The translations under genes and the position numbers were made by a program. Below the pieces are notes generated by a model. The model ran no database searches and had not been told where the DNA came from. It was given only the letters and a program-made list of their open reading frames with translations. Below, piece after piece: positions 36,028-45,408 of a DNA stretch of 64,000 nt. This DNA is from Pseudonocardiales bacterium (lineage in GTDB: Bacteria; Actinomycetota; Actinomycetes; Mycobacteriales; Pseudonocardiaceae). Location of the stretch: contig JAFAPC010000134.1 of assembly GCA_019247305.1 (NCBI GenBank), forward strand, positions 186,001 through 250,000, given 5' to 3'. Position 1 is the stretch's first letter. Each line of letters begins with the position of its first letter.

Positions 36028-37275
36028 GTGGTGATACGCCGTAAGCGTGTGCTGTTGATCAGAGCCCGGAAAGCCGCCGGCTTCACCCAGGAGGAGGCGG
36101 CCTACCGGCTCGACGTGGACCGCTCCACCATCGCTCGCTGGGAAAGCGGCGAGACCGAACCACTGCCCTGTCTGCGGCCCAAACTGGCCAAACTGCTGGG
36201 CATCACGCTCGCGAAGCTGGAGGAGCTCCTGCTCGCAGTCGACACCGAGACAGATCCCTCCCCCGCCGAGGGAGATCCGCAATCCGCTGCTGCTTGGCGG
36301 GGCACGTCATTAGACGGTGGGGACGAACACGAAGCCTTGGAGCTTGCCCGGCGGGTAGCTGCGTCGGACGTGAGCACCGAGACACTAAGCCGACTCGAAG
36401 ACATCATCGACGAACTGGCAATCAACTACCATAATACCCCACCGCAGGAATTACTTGGTCCGGTTCGCCGACATGTGTCCTATGTCATGCGGCTACTCGA
36501 TGCGCGTATGACGCTCGACGAACACCGTCGGCTGCTTGTGGTGGGCGGGTGGCTCTCCCTTATCGCTGCCACACTACAGGTTGATCTTGAACAGCGAGCG
36601 GCAGCCAACGGCTGGCTCGCGACGGCTACCAGCCTGGCGCAGCAGACGGGCCAGTCCGAACTGTGCGCCTGGCGCTACGAGACCGAGGCGTGGAAAGCGC
36701 TGACCGAGGGCGACTACCCACGTGCGGTGGAGCTGTCGCAGGCCGCTCAGCGGCTCGCTCCCCACGGGAGCTCGGCAGCCATTCAAGCCACGGCGCAGGA
36801 AGGTCGCGCGTGGGCACGACTGGGCAAAGCCACGGAGACCTACGACGCGCTCAACCGGGTCGAGCGATTCGTTTCCCGGATGGCGAAGTCAGAGATACCC
36901 GAGCACCACTACCAGTATGACCCAGACAAGGCCGAAGCCTATATCGCCAGCACACTCGCCTGGCTCGGGGATGTGGCATCCGAGCACCATGCTCGGCGCG
37001 TTGTCACCAGGCTTACTCAGGAAGCCGAGGCCGGGCGCTGGCCACGCCGACTTGCCGCAGCCAAGATCGATCTAGCCCTTGCCCTGTTACTGACAGACCA
37101 CCCCGAGGAAGCCTGCGCCCTCGCCCAGGAATCCATGCTCTCCGGCCGCTTGGTGGCCTCAAACCACTGGCGGGCGCTTGAGATAGTCCAGAAGATCGAA
37201 ATCCGAAGTCTACCGGAAGCATCGGACCTACGGGAAGCATACGAGCTCATGCGACGCGGAAACGACTCCCGCTAA
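36028..37275 (+). CDS. XRE-type HTH-TPR regulator
   Basis: The 415-residue protein has a textbook XRE helix-turn-helix (LLIRARKAAGFTQEEAAYRLDVDRSTIARWESGE) then a helical repeat region (for example LATATSLAQQTGQSELCAWRYETEAWKALTEGDYPRAVELSQAAQRL). The GTG at 36028 is the start. It is divergent from the primase-like operon and convergent with the integrase, so it may control island replication or excision. In related islands such proteins act as repressors. Confidence 0.8.
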   Translation: MVIRRKRVLLIRARKAAGFTQEEAAYRLDVDRSTIARWESGETEPLPCLRPKLAKLLGITLAKLEELLLAVDTETDPSPAEGDPQSAAAWRGTSLDGGDEHEALELARRVAASDVSTETLSRLEDIIDELAINYHNTPPQELLGPVRRHVSYVMRLLDARMTLDEHRRLLVVGGWLSLIAATLQVDLEQRAAANGWLATATSLAQQTGQSELCAWRYETEAWKALTEGDYPRAVELSQAAQRLAPHGSSAAIQATAQEGRAWARLGKATETYDALNRVERFVSRMAKSEIPEHHYQYDPDKAEAYIASTLAWLGDVASEHHARRVVTRLTQEAEAGRWPRRLAAAKIDLALALLLTDHPEEACALAQESMLSGRLVASNHWRALEIVQKIEIRSLPEASDLREAYELMRRGNDSR

Positions 37276-37288
37276 GGCGCATGCGGAA

Positions 37289-38577
37289 CTACCCTTCCCA
37301 TGTGTCTTTCTTGCCGGTCCTGCGACGCTTGGGCATGCGGGAGCCGAGGAGCTCAGCTGCTTTGCGGTCCGATGCGGCGACCCAGGCGGCGTAGACGCGC
37401 AACGTGGTCGCCCCTCCCCCGCCATGCCCGAGACGGCCAGCGACGGTGCGCAGGTCGATTCCGGCGCTGAGCAATTCGGTGGCTGAGTAATGGCGCAGTG
37501 CGTGAATGTGGGTATCGATACCGAGCCTGGTCGCCATGTCTTTGTAGCGGCTGGACACACCGTGTGGCGAATAGGGCACCGTGGGCACCGGCTGGCGGCA
37601 ACCGGTGAAGACGTACATATCCTCGGTCAGCTCAAGCCCGAGATTATTCAGGCGCTTCCGCCATCGGTCCTTTAGCTCGCGAAGCAATCCGATCGTCTCT
37701 GTGTCGAGAGCGATGCGTCGCATCTGGTGAGTCTTGGTGTCCTTCTCCGTGCCGACGCCCTTGCGCAACCGGTAGCTGCTGCGGATGTCGATCTCACTCA
37801 CCTCCAGGTTCACCCGGGACCAGCGCAGGATGCATGCCTCGCCCCGGCGCAGCCCGGTGGTCATCACGAGCCAGACCAGCGTGCCCCAGTCCTCGTCCAT
37901 CCGGAAGGCCTCATCAACCAGCCTGGCAGCCTCCTCAGGCGAAGGGGGATCGGGCTCCGGGGCTTCTGCCTCGGCCGCTGGGCGGTGCGCGCAGGATTCG
38001 TCTCCAGTCAGTCCCACCGCACCGCCGCCGAGAGCGCACCACTGATGATCGAGTGGATCTGCCGGACCGTGGAGGCCGCCATCGGCTTACACACGTGCGG
38101 TCGGCACTTCACCACCACGCAGTCATGCTCGGCTTCGGCCTTGTGCTCGATGAAGGGCTTGCCATCACACCGAACCCGGCAGCGCCGTAGCTCCGCATAC
38201 AGGGTCTCCAGATGCCGCACCGACAGTTTGGCAATCGACATCGATCCTAGGGCAGGCTTGATGGTGCGCTCGATGTAGCCCACGTAGGTCTCTCGGGTGC
38301 TGTCCTCGTGCTCGGTCACCCGAAGCCATTCGTCGATTACGTGGCCCAGCGAGATCGTCGAGGACGGCTGACGCGCTTTCTCCGCTTCTGCGACGAGCCG
38401 GTTGAGCGCACGCCTAGCCGTGCGGTGAGCCGCTTCATTGGTGCCGCGCACTGTCTCCCGCAGGTAGATGGGCTTGCCGGTGACAGGATCCGGCCCGGCG
38501 TAGACCCGGATGCGCAGAGAGTCGCCCCGGGTCTCGATGTTGCCCCGGGGTCGGGCGTCGGCACGTGCCCTGGTCAT
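37289..38577 (-). pseudogene. Tyrosine integrase of the island, broken
   Basis: The N-terminal part (38577-38008) has the arm- and core-binding domains (ISLGHVIDEWLRVTEHEDST, YVGYIERTIKPALGSMSIAKL, and a Cys-rich insert). It stops at a TGA at 38008-38010 where relatives read Trp (AAVRWDW). The same frame continues LETNPARTAQRPRQK, then one missing base shifts it to APEPDPPSPEEAARLVDEAF. The catalytic part is then intact: TTGLRRGEACILRW (Arg), HALRHYSATEL, GRLGHGG and VYAAW (Tyr). Two lesions separate the DNA-binding and catalytic parts, so a full integrase is not made. Confidence 0.9.
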
Positions 38578-38660
38578 GCCCCAGAGGATAGCTCATGCCC
38601 AAATCCATGCCCAGAGATCAAATATCTAGATCTTGAGAGATGCTTCATACCTGCTAGATG

Positions 38661-38705
38661 AGTGGGGCGGGTGGGAGTCGAACCCACGACCTGACGGATT
38701 ATGAG
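38661..38705. repeat. att site, right copy of the 45-bp direct repeat (in tRNA-Met)
   Basis: This copy overlaps the 3' part of the tRNA-Met gene (38663-38737) and equals 26519-26563 base for base. The integrase gene ends 84 bp away. It marks the tRNA-proximal junction of the island. Confidence 0.9.
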
Positions 38706-38737
38706 TCCGCTGCTCTGACCTGCTGAGCTACCGCCCC
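38663..38737 (-). tRNA. tRNA-Met (anticodon CAT)
   Basis: Reading the minus strand gives a 75-nt cloverleaf: acceptor GGGGCGG with CCGCCCC, D arm GCTC...GAGC, anticodon arm GCGGA-CTCATAA-TCCGT with anticodon CAT, and T arm GTGGG-TTCGACT-CCCAC. CCA is not encoded. A normal first base pair rules against the initiator type, so elongator tRNA-Met (or the CAT-anticodon tRNA-Ile) is expected. The island is inserted at its 3' end without damaging it. Confidence 0.9.
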
Positions 38738-38817
38738 CGACGGGTGTCGAGGTTAGTCCACCGCAGTTGATCACCAACGGTCTGGTGCGGCGGCCCTTGC
38801 GAGCCGGGTCAGCCGGG

Positions 38818-39549
38818 TCAGACTGGGATGATGAGGTCCAGGGTGTGCTCGCCGGTGCGGTGCGCCTCCAGCCCGCCGAATCGGGCGATCCGGGCCACCC
38901 CATCGGCGTCAGAGACCGCACGCGGCGCGCTGGCCAGCAGCCGAGCCAGCCGACCCTTGTGTGACTTGTTGTGGTGGCTGGCCGGACGTCGTCGGCCGCG
39001 TCCGTCGTCGCTGAGGACCTGGACGGTGACCGCGCCCGGCAGCGGCCCCAGCGCGCCGTAGCCACCCGAGCGCAGGTCGACCACCAAGCCCGCGATCCCG
39101 GCCAGCAACGGGGTGAGCACCGGACGCCAGACCGACCGCAGCGGGCCGACCCCCGGCAGGGCGCAGGCGGCGGACACTCGGTAGGCCGGTATGGGGTCAT
39201 CCGCAGCGAGCAGCCCGAACAGGGCAGAGGCCACCGTCAGCCGGGCCCGCTGGGCCGGCCGCAGCGAGCCCGCGTCTAGCGCCGCGTAGAGCACACCGGT
39301 GTAGCGGTGCAGCGCGGGCAGCGTCGGCGCAGTCCACAACGCGGCGTTACGGTCCAACTCGCCGCGCTGGCGCTCGGACAGGCCCAGGGCGATCAGCCCC
39401 GCCGGGACATCCCCGGCCAGCGTGACCAGCTCGTCGATCAGTTTCCGGCGAACCGGGGTGAGCTCGGGATGTGACAGTGCGTCCAGCCGCAACGACGGGC
39501 CGTCACCACCGGACGCTTTGGTCTCCGAGGGAGGTAGTAGCACCAGCAC
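38818..39549 (-). CDS. yaaA: YaaA-family (DUF328) protein
   Basis: About 243 residues. The start LVLLPPSETKASGGDG and the segments FGLLAADDPIPAYRVSAAC, GLVVDLRSGGY, HHNKSHKGRLARLL and IARFGGLEAHR are typical of the YaaA family. In E. coli YaaA lowers intracellular iron during peroxide stress and binds DNA. The GTG at 39549 gives the canonical LVLLPP start; a GTG at 39570 is also open. It is next to a helicase gene on the same strand. Confidence 0.85.
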   Translation of the reverse strand: MLVLLPPSETKASGGDGPSLRLDALSHPELTPVRRKLIDELVTLAGDVPAGLIALGLSERQRGELDRNAALWTAPTLPALHRYTGVLYAALDAGSLRPAQRARLTVASALFGLLAADDPIPAYRVSAACALPGVGPLRSVWRPVLTPLLAGIAGLVVDLRSGGYGALGPLPGAVTVQVLSDDGRGRRRPASHHNKSHKGRLARLLASAPRAVSDADGVARIARFGGLEAHRTGEHTLDLIIPV

Positions 39550-39604
39550 AAGCAGTGAGCTTACGAGCACAACTCACCGCACAAAGAGAACACCGGGTGA
39601 TCAC

Positions 39605-41338
39605 CTAGCGGGAACGGAGGTAGGCAATGCGTTGTTCGAGCTCCTCGGCGGTGGCCATCGCCGTGGGCGGGCCGCCGCAGGCGGTGCGGACCTCCTGGTG
39701 AATCACTCCGTGCGGGCGGCCGGTGCGATGGTGGGCCAGCGCCACCAGGGTGTTGAGCTCCCGACGCAGCTCCGCGAGGCGCTCCCGGACCGTCGGGGCT
39801 CGAGGGGTCTCGGGCAGTCCCGTTACGGGCGCCGTGGCGCGCTCGCTCGCCCGGGCGAGCTGCTGCTCCTGGCGCCGCCGCAGCAGCGCCCGCATCTGCT
39901 CCGGTGCCAGCAGCCCCGGCAACCCGAGGTAGTCTTGCTCATCCTCGGTCGTGGCGAAGGCGGCCGTGCCGAAGGACGCACCGTCGTAGATCACCTGATC
40001 GAGCTCGGCGCTGGCGCCGAGCGCGGTGAACGCCCGCTCCTGCTCGCCGGGCTCGTCGCGCTGGGCGTTGGCCTGCGCGAGCGCAGCGTCGTCCCAGCCT
40101 TCGTCGGGCCGGTGCGGCGCGCCGAGCACGTGATCACGTTGTTTCTCTAGCTCGCTCGCCAACCCCAGCAGCACGGGCACGCTGGGCAGGAACACCGTGG
40201 CGGTCTCACCCGGGCGCCGGGACCGGACGAACCGGCCCACTGCTTGGGCGAAATACAGAGGGGTGGCCGCCGATGTCGCATACACCCCGACCGCCAACCG
40301 GGGCACGTCCACGCCCTCGGACACCATCCGGACCGCGACCAGCCAGCGTTCGTCGGAGTCGGCGAACGCGGCGATCCGGCTGGAGGCGGACGGGTCGTCC
40401 GAGAGCACCAGCACCGGTTCCCGACCGGTGATCTTCCGCAGGATCCCAGTGTAGGCTTTGGCGGCGGTGTGGTCGGTGGCGATCACCAGGCCCGCCGCGT
40501 CGGGCAGCGCGCCAGCGCGGAGCTGAGCTAGCCGGGTATCCGCGGCGGCGAACACCGCGGAGATCCACTCCCCTGCTGGATCCAACGCGGTGCGCCAGGC
40601 CCGGGCGGTGTGCTCGGCGGTGAGCGGCTCCCCCAGCCGCGCCGAGTACTCCTCCCCCGCGCTGGTCCGCCAGTGGGCCTCGCCAGAGTAGGCGAGAAAC
40701 ATCACCGGCCGCACCACCCCATCTGCCAGTGCCTCTGAGTAACCGTAGAAGTGGTCCGCGGCGGAGCGCAACGCACCGGCACCATCCGGTTCATAGCGGA
40801 TGAACGGGATTGGTGTGTCGTCACTGCGGAACGGCGTTCCGGTCAGGGCGAGTCGGCGCAGCGCCGGGGCAAAGGCCTCCCGCACTCCCTCACCCCAGCT
40901 CTTGGCGTCTCCGGCGTGGTGAATCTCGTCGAGCACCACCAGGGTGCGGCGTGTCTCGGTACGCACTCGGTGCAGGGTCGGGTGTGCGGCGACCTGGGCG
41001 TAGGTGACCACGATTCCGTGGTAATCGCGTGAGGTGGCGCCCACCGAGTTGCGGAAGTCGGGGTCCAGCGCCAGCCCTACCTCGGCGGCCGCGGCCGCCC
41101 ACTGGTGCTTGAGGTGCTCAGTGGGGGTGACCACGGTCACCGTGTGCACGGTCCGGTCGGACAGCAACTCAGCTGCCACCCGCAAGGCGAAGGTCGTCTT
41201 GCCGGCACCCGGCGTGGCGACCGCGAGGAAGTCCCGCGGCGCAGTGGCCAGGTACCGGGCCAGCGCTCTGCGCTGCCAGGCGCGCAGCGGCCGACGCGGG
41301 GACGCGACACTGGCGGCGGTCTCGGCGGTGCGGGACAC
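39605..41338 (-). CDS. SF2 DEAD/DEAH-box helicase
   Basis: The 577-residue protein has LRAWQRRALARYL (Q-motif-like), Walker A VATPGAGKTT, VTPTEHLKHQW, the DEIHH box (VLDEIHHAGD) and LTGTPFRSDDTPIPFI. A C-terminal helicase lobe has VRMVSEGVDVPRL and QAVGRFVRSRR. The C-terminal tail (ARASERATAP onward) is charged and helical. This resembles single-protein actinomycete helicases of the XPB/RAD25-like group that act on DNA, with role unproven. Its start at 41338 precedes a convergent-free gap that holds a 25-bp triple repeat. Confidence 0.9.
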   Translation of the reverse strand: MSRTAETAASVASPRRPLRAWQRRALARYLATAPRDFLAVATPGAGKTTFALRVAAELLSDRTVHTVTVVTPTEHLKHQWAAAAAEVGLALDPDFRNSVGATSRDYHGIVVTYAQVAAHPTLHRVRTETRRTLVVLDEIHHAGDAKSWGEGVREAFAPALRRLALTGTPFRSDDTPIPFIRYEPDGAGALRSAADHFYGYSEALADGVVRPVMFLAYSGEAHWRTSAGEEYSARLGEPLTAEHTARAWRTALDPAGEWISAVFAAADTRLAQLRAGALPDAAGLVIATDHTAAKAYTGILRKITGREPVLVLSDDPSASSRIAAFADSDERWLVAVRMVSEGVDVPRLAVGVYATSAATPLYFAQAVGRFVRSRRPGETATVFLPSVPVLLGLASELEKQRDHVLGAPHRPDEGWDDAALAQANAQRDEPGEQERAFTALGASAELDQVIYDGASFGTAAFATTEDEQDYLGLPGLLAPEQMRALLRRRQEQQLARASERATAPVTGLPETPRAPTVRERLAELRRELNTLVALAHHRTGRPHGVIHQEVRTACGGPPTAMATAEELEQRIAYLRSR

Positions 41339-41522
41339 AGCGGGCGAGGCACTCCTTCCTGTCCCGTGGTGGGTTTGTCTCCTTCGAGGGGCAGCCGCAC
41401 GCTACCTGCCCCGACGGGCCCTGCTGTGCGCACTCCGGCGCACTGGCCTTAAACCTCGCCCGGCCCTCAGAAGATCGTCTCCGCGTCAGCGAACCGCCTG
41501 ACCTAAGCGAGCGAACCCTCAC

Positions 41523-41597
41523 CTGCGGGACACCCGCACCCAGTGTCCTGCGGGACACCCGCACCCGATGTCCTGCGGGACACCCGCACCCGGGCAC
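41523..41597. repeat. Three tandem copies of a 25-bp unit
   Basis: CTGCGGGACACCCGCACCC is repeated at 41523, 41548 and 41573 with period 25 and small changes in the last six bases. GCGGG-ACA-CCCGC within each unit is palindromic, so each copy can form a hairpin. The array lies between the helicase start and the ferritin-like gene start at 41619. It may be a regulatory site. Confidence 0.85.
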
Positions 41598-41618
41598 AGC
41601 GACGGAGTGAGGAGTGCC

Positions 41619-42503
41619 ATGTCCTTCGACATCGTGAACTACAGCGCCACCGCCCGTCGCGTGGTGGACGACGACGTCGACTACTCCGCCTTTGCCCACA
41701 CACCGCTACCCGAGGCCGCCCTGCGGGCGTTGCAGTACATGTCCGACGTCGAGAGCCACACCATCTGCTACCTGCGGGATTTGCTGGTCACTCCGTCCCA
41801 TCAGGATCCGGAGATCACGACTTTCCTGACCATGTGGGCTTACGAGGAGTTCTGGCACGGCGAGGTGCTGGATAAGGTGCTGGCCGCGCACGGCCGGGTC
41901 GTAGGCCCTGATCGGATCCGCCGCGTCCGGCTTGCCCAGGGCCGCCGTGACCGGTTGTCTCCGATCTACCAGGCGCTGGCGGCCAATCTGGTCGGTGAAG
42001 ACTTCATCGCGGTACACATGGCCTTCGGCGTGATCAATGAATGGTCCACCTACGCCGGCTACGGCCGTCTGCTGGCCCAGACGAGCCATCCCGAGCTGGC
42101 CAAGGTGGTCGGGCGCATCCAGCGGCAGGAGACCCGGCACGTGGCCTTCTACGCCAGCCAGGCGCGGGAGCGGCTGGCGCGCTCCCGCGCCGCCCGGCTG
42201 CTGACTCGGCTTGTCCTCAAGCTGGGGTGGACCCCGGTAGGATCCGGAATCATGCCGGCGGCGGAGACAGCGTTTTTGTTGCGCTACCTGATGGGCGGCG
42301 CCGACGGCGCCAGAGTGATCCGCCAGATTGACGAGAAGATCGACCGGTTGCCCGGTTTGGCGGGCATGCATCTGGTCAGCCGCGCAGCCGCTCGCTACGG
42401 GGTGGGGCCCGGTACCGCTAGGCGTAGCCCAGGTCGGGGTCAGCGAGCCGGTTCCCTGCTGCGCTCGGGAGTCGCTCGGCCGCTGAGTGACCCCGAGTGG
42501 TAA
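41619..42503 (+). CDS. Ferritin-like diiron protein (acyl desaturase-like)
   Basis: About 294 residues. Two E-x2-H motifs are present: EEFWH at 76-80 and RQETRH with Glu171 and His174, plus further Glu residues (DVESH, INEWS) that could complete a diiron site. The spacing resembles soluble acyl-carrier-protein desaturases and ferritin-like oxygenases. A role in desaturating or hydroxylating an acyl chain would fit the lipid genes downstream. The ATG at 41619 was chosen; a GTG-free extension to 41568 would run through the tandem repeat. Its 3' end overlaps convergent larE by 64 bp. Confidence 0.8.
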   Translation: MSFDIVNYSATARRVVDDDVDYSAFAHTPLPEAALRALQYMSDVESHTICYLRDLLVTPSHQDPEITTFLTMWAYEEFWHGEVLDKVLAAHGRVVGPDRIRRVRLAQGRRDRLSPIYQALAANLVGEDFIAVHMAFGVINEWSTYAGYGRLLAQTSHPELAKVVGRIQRQETRHVAFYASQARERLARSRAARLLTRLVLKLGWTPVGSGIMPAAETAFLLRYLMGGADGARVIRQIDEKIDRLPGLAGMHLVSRAAARYGVGPGTARRSPGRGQRAGSLLRSGVARPLSDPEW

Positions 42504-43330
42504 CGCACCACCTCACCCTGGCCGTCCAGGCCGGCTTGCGCGACTCGGGTCAGCAGCCCTGCCCGGGCCTGCGGGGACACGCCGTCCAGCGCGGCTTGGT
42601 CGAGCTCGACCCGGAACCCTGCCGACCCCAGCAGCCGGACCCGCAGGTCGCGCACGGGAACCTGGTGGTCGGCGAGGTAGTGCCGGGCGGCCAGCTCGGC
42701 CCGCTCGACCAACGCCAGCGCCGGCACGCTCACCGGTATTCCGACCGCGATTCGGGAAGCCAGACACGGAGTACTCGGCTTGTCCCACACGCTCAGCTCC
42801 CACTGCACCGCCAGCAAACGGACAATCTCCTTGGTCGCGCCCACCTCGGCGAGTGGCTCCCGCACTCCCAGCTCCGCTGCCGCGCGCAGACCTGGGCGGT
42901 GCGCGGCCCGACGGTCATCAAGGTGGGTGCCGGTCGCGACGTGGGCAAACCCCCGCCGCTGCGCGAGATCGCGCACTGCGGCGAGCACGGTTCGCTTGCA
43001 GAAGTAGCACCGATTGCCGGCATTAGCCCGGTAGCCCGGGTCGGTGTGCTCATCGGTGTGCAGCACCACCAGCTCCGCCCCGATCTGCCCAGCGACACGC
43101 TGGGCCGTCTGGAGCTCGGCGCGGGCCAGGCTGGGCGAGTCAGCGATGGCGGCCAGCACGGCATCGGTGCCCAGCACCCGGATGGCCGCCGCCAGCACCA
43201 CGGCGGAGTCAACCCCACCCGAGAAGGCCACCACCACCGTACCCAACCGTCCCAGCGTCTCGCGCAGCGCCGCCGCGACAGAGCTCACGCTCAGGAGATC
43301 TGCAGTGTGCACGGTCAACCATCCTCGCAT
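42440..43330 (-). CDS. larE: LarE, ATP-dependent sulfur transferase for the nickel-pincer cofactor
   Basis: LarE adenylates and thiolates the carboxylates of the pyridinium mononucleotide made by LarB. The PP-loop SGGVDS is at about 37-42. Two Cys occur in NRCYFCK, a third in KPSTPCLASRI, and basic residues follow near GATKEIVRLLA. Sulfur donation uses a Cys in some LarE proteins and an iron-sulfur cluster bound by three Cys in others; three Cys here allow the latter. The ATG at 43330 was chosen because the frame upstream lacks conservation and overlaps larB. It is divergent from larB with a 39-bp gap. Confidence 0.92.
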   Translation of the reverse strand: MRGWLTVHTADLLSVSSVAAALRETLGRLGTVVVAFSGGVDSAVVLAAAIRVLGTDAVLAAIADSPSLARAELQTAQRVAGQIGAELVVLHTDEHTDPGYRANAGNRCYFCKRTVLAAVRDLAQRRGFAHVATGTHLDDRRAAHRPGLRAAAELGVREPLAEVGATKEIVRLLAVQWELSVWDKPSTPCLASRIAVGIPVSVPALALVERAELAARHYLADHQVPVRDLRVRLLGSAGFRVELDQAALDGVSPQARAGLLTRVAQAGLDGQGEVVRYHSGSLSGRATPERSREPAR

Positions 43331-43369
43331 CTCCGGTGCGCCACCGGCTCGCATGAGATAGTCGGCGCC

Positions 43370-44137
43370 GTGCTCGACTCCACACCGCAGCCATCGCAGC
43401 ACCCCGGGTCGCCTCCCGGGCAGGATCCCCCGGACAGCGCGGGGACCGCTCATCGGATCAGTGAGGTCGAGGTCGGCGGCATCGCCCGCCTGGATCTGGA
43501 CCGCGCCCGACGCACCGCGGTACCCGAGGTTGTTCTCGCCGAAGGCAAGACCGAGGACCAGACACTGGCCCTGCTGGCCGCCCAGCGGCGCAGCGAACCC
43601 GGGTTCCCCGCGCTGGCCACCCGCTGCCCTGAGGGCGTGCTGCAGCGGGCGCCGAGTGCCTTCCCGACCGAGCCGGTCCTGGCCGACCCCCTCGGGCGGA
43701 CCGTGATCGTCGGTGCGCTACCCCCGGCCCGCGGATGCGTCGCGGTGCTCACCGGAGGCACCTCGGACCTACCAGTGGCGCGCGAGGCGATCGCTACCCT
43801 CCAGGCACTCGGCGCCGGGCACCGGTTGATCGCCGATGTCGGGGTGGCAGGGCTGCACCGGTTGCTGGCGCACCTCGACGAGCTCTCCGCAGCCGACTGC
43901 GTGATCGCCATTGCCGGCATGGAGGGCACCCTGCCCGGAGTGGTGACCGGGCTGATCCGAACGCCCGTGGTCGGTGTGCCCACCAGCGTGGGCTACGGGG
44001 TGAGCGCGGGCGGGTACGTGGCCGCCGCGACGATGCTCGCCTCCTGCGCGCCCGGGCTGCCAGTGGTCAACATCGACAACGGGTTCGGCGCGGCAGCCCA
44101 TGCTGTCAAGATCATCGCTCGGGTGCACGGTGGCTGA
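43370..44137 (+). CDS. larB: LarB, pyridinium-3,5-bisdicarboxylate mononucleotide synthase
   Basis: LarB carboxylates and hydrolyses nicotinic acid adenine dinucleotide to the first pincer precursor. The protein is 255 residues. Its PurE-like domain is clear: VAVLTGGTSDLPVAREAIATLQALG, VIAIAGMEGTLPGVVTGLIRTPVVGVPTSVGYGVSAGG, and VVNIDNGFGAAAHAVKI. The N-terminal ARLDLDRARRTAVPEVVLAEGKT is also typical. The GTG at 43370 begins the protein. Its stop overlaps larC by 8 bp. Confidence 0.93.
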   Translation: MLDSTPQPSQHPGSPPGQDPPDSAGTAHRISEVEVGGIARLDLDRARRTAVPEVVLAEGKTEDQTLALLAAQRRSEPGFPALATRCPEGVLQRAPSAFPTEPVLADPLGRTVIVGALPPARGCVAVLTGGTSDLPVAREAIATLQALGAGHRLIADVGVAGLHRLLAHLDELSAADCVIAIAGMEGTLPGVVTGLIRTPVVGVPTSVGYGVSAGGYVAAATMLASCAPGLPVVNIDNGFGAAAHAVKIIARVHGG

Positions 44138-45359
44138 GCGCAGGGCAGCGTATCTGGACTGCACCGCCGGGGTATCCGGGGACATGCTGCTCGGGGCGTT
44201 CCTGGACGCCGGTGCGGACCTGGCCGCGGTGCGCGCCGCGGTCCGCTCGTTGGGCGTGCCCGGCCTGGACGTCGACGTCGAGCAGACCCGACGCGCCGGG
44301 CTGCGCTGTGCGCGAGCCGTGGTCGCCACCCCAGCCGCCGACCAACCCACCCGGGGGGTGGCCGAGGTGCTGGCCATCCTCCAGGCCGCCCGACTGGGCC
44401 CAGCAGCCGCCGACGTGGCCACCAGCACCTTCCAGCTCCTCGCGGAGGCGGAGGCCACGGTGCACGGCATCCCTATCGAGTTGGTGCATTTCCATGAGGT
44501 GGGAGCCGCCGACGCGCTGGCCGACGTGGTGGGCACCGCGGTCGCGGCCGAGCAACTCGGCTTACTCGCTGACGGCGCGCTGCTGAGGTGCTCAGCACTG
44601 GCGGCCGGCAGCGGCACCGCGCGCAGCGCGCACGGCACGATCCCGATCCCCGCACCGGCCGTCCTGCAGATCGTGGCCGACCGTGGTCTGTCGCTGACCG
44701 GCGGGAACCTGACTGGGGAACGCACCACGCCCACCGGGGCAGCCCTGGTCGCGACCCTGGCCAAGCCCGGTCCGCTGCCCCCGATGGCCCTCGACGCGGT
44801 GGGCAGCGGGGCGGGATGCCAGGACAGCCCGGAGCGACCCAACATCACCCGGCTGGTGATCGGCCGCCGGACCGAGCCCGAGCCAGGCCTGGGCATGACT
44901 GAGCTGGTCACCGTGGTGGAAACCACCGTTGATGATCTCGATCCTGAGCTTTGGCCGGGAGTGCTGCGCGCCGTGCGGGCCGCCGGAGCCTGGGACTGCT
45001 GGACCACCACCACCGTCGGCCGACACGGTAGGCCCGGGCAGGTGCTCACCGCGCTGTGCAGCGAGGAGGTTCGCCCGGCGGTCGTGGAGGCGGTGTTCCG
45101 GCACAGCACTACGCTCGGCGTGCGATGGGCGCGCTGGCAGCGCACGACGCTGCCCCGGATCACCGTGGGAGTGCCCGTGGGGCCGCCCGGAGCGGAGCAG
45201 AAGATCACCGTCAAGGTCGCCGCCGGACCGGGAGGGCAGCAGACCGCCAAACCTGAGCTTGCGGACACCGAGCGGGCCGCGCAGGCACTAGGGTGGCCGG
45301 TTCGTCGGGTGCGCGAGGCCGCGCTGTCGGCCTACCACCGCGACTACCCGGAGCCGTGA
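44130..45359 (+). CDS. larC: LarC, nickel insertase (cyclometallase)
   Basis: LarC inserts nickel into the pincer ligand in a CTP-dependent reaction. The 409-residue protein begins AYLDCTAGVSGDMLLGAFLDAG, carries FHEVGAADALADVVGTAVA near 120-140 and AHGTIPIPAPAVLQI, and ends in the LarC2-like domain (ETTVDDLDPELWPGVL). Both the LarC1 and LarC2 parts are fused in one frame, whereas Lactobacillus makes LarC by programmed frameshift. The GTG start overlaps larB. Confidence 0.93.
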   Translation: MAERRAAYLDCTAGVSGDMLLGAFLDAGADLAAVRAAVRSLGVPGLDVDVEQTRRAGLRCARAVVATPAADQPTRGVAEVLAILQAARLGPAAADVATSTFQLLAEAEATVHGIPIELVHFHEVGAADALADVVGTAVAAEQLGLLADGALLRCSALAAGSGTARSAHGTIPIPAPAVLQIVADRGLSLTGGNLTGERTTPTGAALVATLAKPGPLPPMALDAVGSGAGCQDSPERPNITRLVIGRRTEPEPGLGMTELVTVVETTVDDLDPELWPGVLRAVRAAGAWDCWTTTTVGRHGRPGQVLTALCSEEVRPAVVEAVFRHSTTLGVRWARWQRTTLPRITVGVPVGPPGAEQKITVKVAAGPGGQQTAKPELADTERAAQALGWPVRRVREAALSAYHRDYPEP

Positions 45360-45408
45360 GTGCGAAACAGTGTTATAGGACCGAATGCCACTCACGAGGA
45401 CGAAGCCC

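Noticed and set aside
41523-41597. CRISPR array
   Set aside because: Only three units with 25-bp period and no distinct spacers. It is a simple tandem repeat.
44100-45359. Programmed frameshift in larC as in Lactobacillus
   Set aside because: The frame is continuous through both LarC parts, so no shift is needed.
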